The notes under the pieces: generated by a model | What the model saw: the letters and a program-made list of their open reading frames with translations, nothing else | What the model was told of the DNA's origin: nothing | The model's database searches: none | Made by a program: the position numbers and the translations under genes | Assembly: GCA_025352695.1 (NCBI GenBank) | Contig: JANXSK010000196.1 | Span: 1 to 37,165, forward strand | DNA from: Ferruginibacter sp. | Lineage (GTDB): Bacteria; Bacteroidota; Bacteroidia; Chitinophagales; Chitinophagaceae | Direction of reading: 5' to 3' | Length of the DNA: 37,165 bases | Shown: piece after piece, positions 36,001 through 37,165 of the stretch | Position numbering within the stretch: position 1 is the first letter of the stretch | Layout of the letters: the number at the start of each line of letters is the position of its first letter

Positions 36001-36386
36001 TAAATGGTAAATGGGTACCCACAAGGGAGACTTACAATAACCGTTATATGGCTGGGGGCAAAGGAACAGCAATGTTCGACAGGCCACAGTATGATAACAG
36101 CGGCAGTGCTATTAGGGATTATGCAAACAGCCTTTGGATAGAAAATGGATCGTACCTGCGTTTCAGGGATATCACGTTGGCGTATGATCTTGCTCCCCGT
36201 GTTTTGAAGTTGATAAAAGTGTCATCTGTGCAACTTTACATCAGCGCCCAGAATTACATCACCATAACCAAATACTCTGGTTACGATCCCGAGGCCGCCT
36301 GGCAGGCAGCTACCATTAATGGATGGGATCGTGGTAACTATCCAGGCTCAAAAGGAATTACCGGTGGAGTAAAAATTAATTTTTAA
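33003..36386 (+). CDS. STN-containing SusC/RagA TonB-dependent transporter
   Basis: A 1127-residue outer-membrane SusC that also signals. The ATG at 33003 gives the typical Chitinophagaceae leader (QRLLPPVLIIRIMKLTAVFL, cleavage near ANGYSQ); an in-frame TTG at 32976 would add nine residues. The STN domain lies at about 38-112 (LSNTSLEKVFNEIRKQTGYL, LSLTYFIIDKTIVL) and would contact FecR. A carboxypeptidase-regulatory-like domain follows at about 135-210, then the SusC motif EEVVVIGYGSVKKSDLTGS and a plug with IRGTNSIAGGNEVLYVVDG. The remainder is barrel, ending GGVKINF. It pairs with the SusD beginning 19 bases downstream. The final third uses GC-richer codons than the first third. The substrate is unknown. 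Confidence 0.96.
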   Translation: MQIFDTHKWPQRLLPPVLIIRIMKLTAVFLFALTINVSANGYSQDITLKLSNTSLEKVFNEIRKQTGYLFFYKTDLLKDIPTVKIKVKNASIEEVMKTCLIDLSLTYFIIDKTIVLNAKQKSVVENMKEQIVAPDIDITGKIVSDAGVPLVGASIKLKGSTIGTSTDENGKFTLSIPAAGGVLQISFVGYEVHEVAVKNNENLNITLKQKNTKVEEVVVIGYGSVKKSDLTGSVSSVSAQKIMQVKAVSTVAGVLQGQAAGVQVIQRSGQPGDGVSIKIRGTNSIAGGNEVLYVVDGLPLDGLSAQLNPSDIESIQVLKDASSTAIYGARGANGVVMITTKKGTEGKARVSYNGYYGNQTLRKKMDLINAREFANLQNEANTNWNTDNPGLLQKSIWSSTQIDSLTAQGTDWQDLVYQSAPVQNHDLSISGGSAGTKYYTSFGYYNQNGIIQNSGFKRFSFRGNLDQKINERLTTNISLSLQQSNFSQNNYFNADGGGGVPFTTMVMPPTQGVYNTTGKYTVFSGVPWGQTNPYAMSKEEYRYNPALRLIGNVTVSYAIIKGLKLKLSAGLDNTAGRTDYYAPSTLSLYPNGGASQNYSNSSTFVNENLLNYTHAFSKHTIDAIGGFTYQASKAQSLNSGTATGFLTDIYQNNNLNAATVKAVPGSGYNDNKLISYLGRINYSYAGKYLLTLTGRYDGSSRFSENHKYGFFPSGAIGWKVSDEAFMQSVKAVSNLKLRASYGLSGNQAIGNYQTLGQLANTNVNLNNAPVTGYYLSRLENKNLKWETTKQLDLGFDLGLFGDRLLLTADYYDKKTSDLLLNVTLPTSSGYSSVLQNVGAVGNKGYEFQLTGKILTGGSLTWNSTLTYSHNKTKILDLGKDAKGNLINYKEVGTGGNWFPMILGQSMQQLFGYKVLGVYQSEAEAIANGEPTKKAGDYKFQTTPGGVLANDNRRILSHFEPKFTFGFNNNFTYKNFTLSILIVGSYGNDIANEFRKYNITLNGKWVPTRETYNNRYMAGGKGTAMFDRPQYDNSGSAIRDYANSLWIENGSYLRFRDITLAYDLAPRVLKLIKVSSVQLYISAQNYITITKYSGYDPEAAWQAATINGWDRGNYPGSKGITGGVKINF

Positions 36387-36404
36387 CTGCTAAAACTTTT
36401 TTAA

Positions 36405-37165
36405 ATGAAAAAGATATTAATCATCGCCATATACAGTTCCTTCCTCTTCTCTTTTTTTACAGGATGTAAGAAGCCCTTGGAAGAGAAACCAAAAACATTT
36501 GTAAGTCCTGATGCATTTTTTAATTCGCCGGCAAGTTATGATCTTGGGGTGGTGGGGATCTACAGGACTATACCCGCAACCTTTGGCAACAATGCCTGGC
36601 TCACTAGGGAAACCTTTAGCGATATCATCGGTACTCCGTCAGGTGCTTACGAGCAGGGTATGCCTGTGTATCAAAATAACCACCAGCCATTTTTTTACAA
36701 TGTGAGGGATCAGTGGACCAACCATTATGCCATTGTGAACGACGCCAATTTTATGCTGAAAAAGTTGGATGCGGCAACTATTCTTTCTGCCGCTCAAAAA
36801 AATGTACTTTCAGGGGAGGCTCATTTTTTAAGGGCCTATGCTTATTTTCAACTGGTGCAGTTGTATGGTGATGTGCCATTACGTATTGCTCCTCTGGAAG
36901 ATTTGAGCAATGTGCAAATTGCCCGGAGCCCGCAGGCAGACATTTATAAATTAATTGTAGATGACCTTATTTTTGCAGAAAGTAATTTGCCGGATAACGC
37001 CCCTCAAGATGGGCGTGTATATAAATTAGTTGCTACGGCTCTTTTAGCAAAAGTGTATTTAACAATGGCTGGTAATCCATTAAATCAAATACAGTATTAT
37101 ACCAATGCCAGGGATAAGGCTCTTGCAGTGATCAATTCCGGAAAATTTACATTGATGGATGATTT
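36405..37165 (+). CDS. SusD-family lipoprotein, cut off by the window end
   Basis: The first 253 residues of a SusD/RagB glycan-binding lipoprotein; the reading frame is open at the last base. The leader MKKILIIAIYSSFLFSFFTG ends in lipobox FTGC (Cys at residue 21), so a lipid anchor is expected. SusD hallmarks are FFNSPASYDLGVVGIYR near residue 39 and the helix GEAHFLRAYAYFQLVQLYGD followed by VPLRIAPL near 140-165, then KLVATALLAKVYLTMAG near 206. This is the classical SusD branch, unlike the first SusD of the window. It starts 19 bases after the SusC stop and should be co-regulated with it by the sigma/FecR pair. Confidence 0.94.
   Translation, partial: MKKILIIAIYSSFLFSFFTGCKKPLEEKPKTFVSPDAFFNSPASYDLGVVGIYRTIPATFGNNAWLTRETFSDIIGTPSGAYEQGMPVYQNNHQPFFYNVRDQWTNHYAIVNDANFMLKKLDAATILSAAQKNVLSGEAHFLRAYAYFQLVQLYGDVPLRIAPLEDLSNVQIARSPQADIYKLIVDDLIFAESNLPDNAPQDGRVYKLVATALLAKVYLTMAGNPLNQIQYYTNARDKALAVINSGKFTLMDD

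Overview
The window looks like an accessory glycan-use region from a member of the Bacteroidota, most likely close to Chitinophagaceae. The reasons are two SusC/SusD outer-membrane pairs, an ECF sigma/FecR/STN-SusC signalling cassette, A-rich leaders without clear Shine-Dalgarno sequences, AT-rich DNA, and planctomycete-type cytochrome (PSCyt1/DUF1549/DUF1553) and DUF1501 proteins. Every gene I can support is on the + strand. I see no tRNA, rRNA, CRISPR array, transposase or integrase.

Region A (53-12041) opens with a SusC transporter lacking an STN domain and its SusD lipoprotein, closed by a strong hairpin terminator at 5071-5115. An oxidative or envelope module follows: a thioredoxin-fold redoxin, a cytochrome c/PHM-like copper monooxygenase with all six expected copper ligands, a very large FG-GAP/ASPIC-UnbV calcium-binding propeller protein, and a PAP2/vanadium-haloperoxidase-family protein coupled to it by a 4-base overlap.

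Region B (12119-21884) is a run of secreted hydrolases: an alpha/beta-hydrolase (esterase or peptidase), two intact GH29 alpha-L-fucosidases, a GH92 alpha-mannosidase reduced to its two ends, an intact GH125 alpha-1,6-mannosidase, a third GH29 that is broken and lacks its nucleophile, and a GH16 beta-glucanase. The set suggests a fucosylated, alpha-mannose-containing glycan plus a beta-glucan (N-glycan, glycoprotein or fungal-wall material). Two of the seven hydrolase loci are decaying.

Region C (22180-30279) is a likely envelope redox and binding cluster in two tight blocks. The first is a PSCyt1/DUF1549/DUF1553 cytochrome followed by a Tat-exported DUF1501 protein. The second is a Tat-type NHL propeller, a protein with an FN3-associated/CHB_HEX_C module and a discoidin-like C-terminal domain, and a membrane protein joining DUF2231-like helices, a CxxCH site, leucine-rich repeats and the same two C-terminal modules. 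Sharing of this C-terminal module by adjacent genes is direct evidence that they are related.

Region D (30988-37165) is a self-contained regulatory and uptake cassette: ECF sigma factor, FecR anti-sigma factor, STN-containing SusC, and a SusD cut off by the window end. A 708-base non-coding stretch precedes it. The most notable candidates are the combination of a SusCD pair with copper/haloperoxidase chemistry (region A) and the multi-gene cytochrome/DUF1501/propeller/LRR cluster (region C). Their biochemical roles are inferred, not shown.
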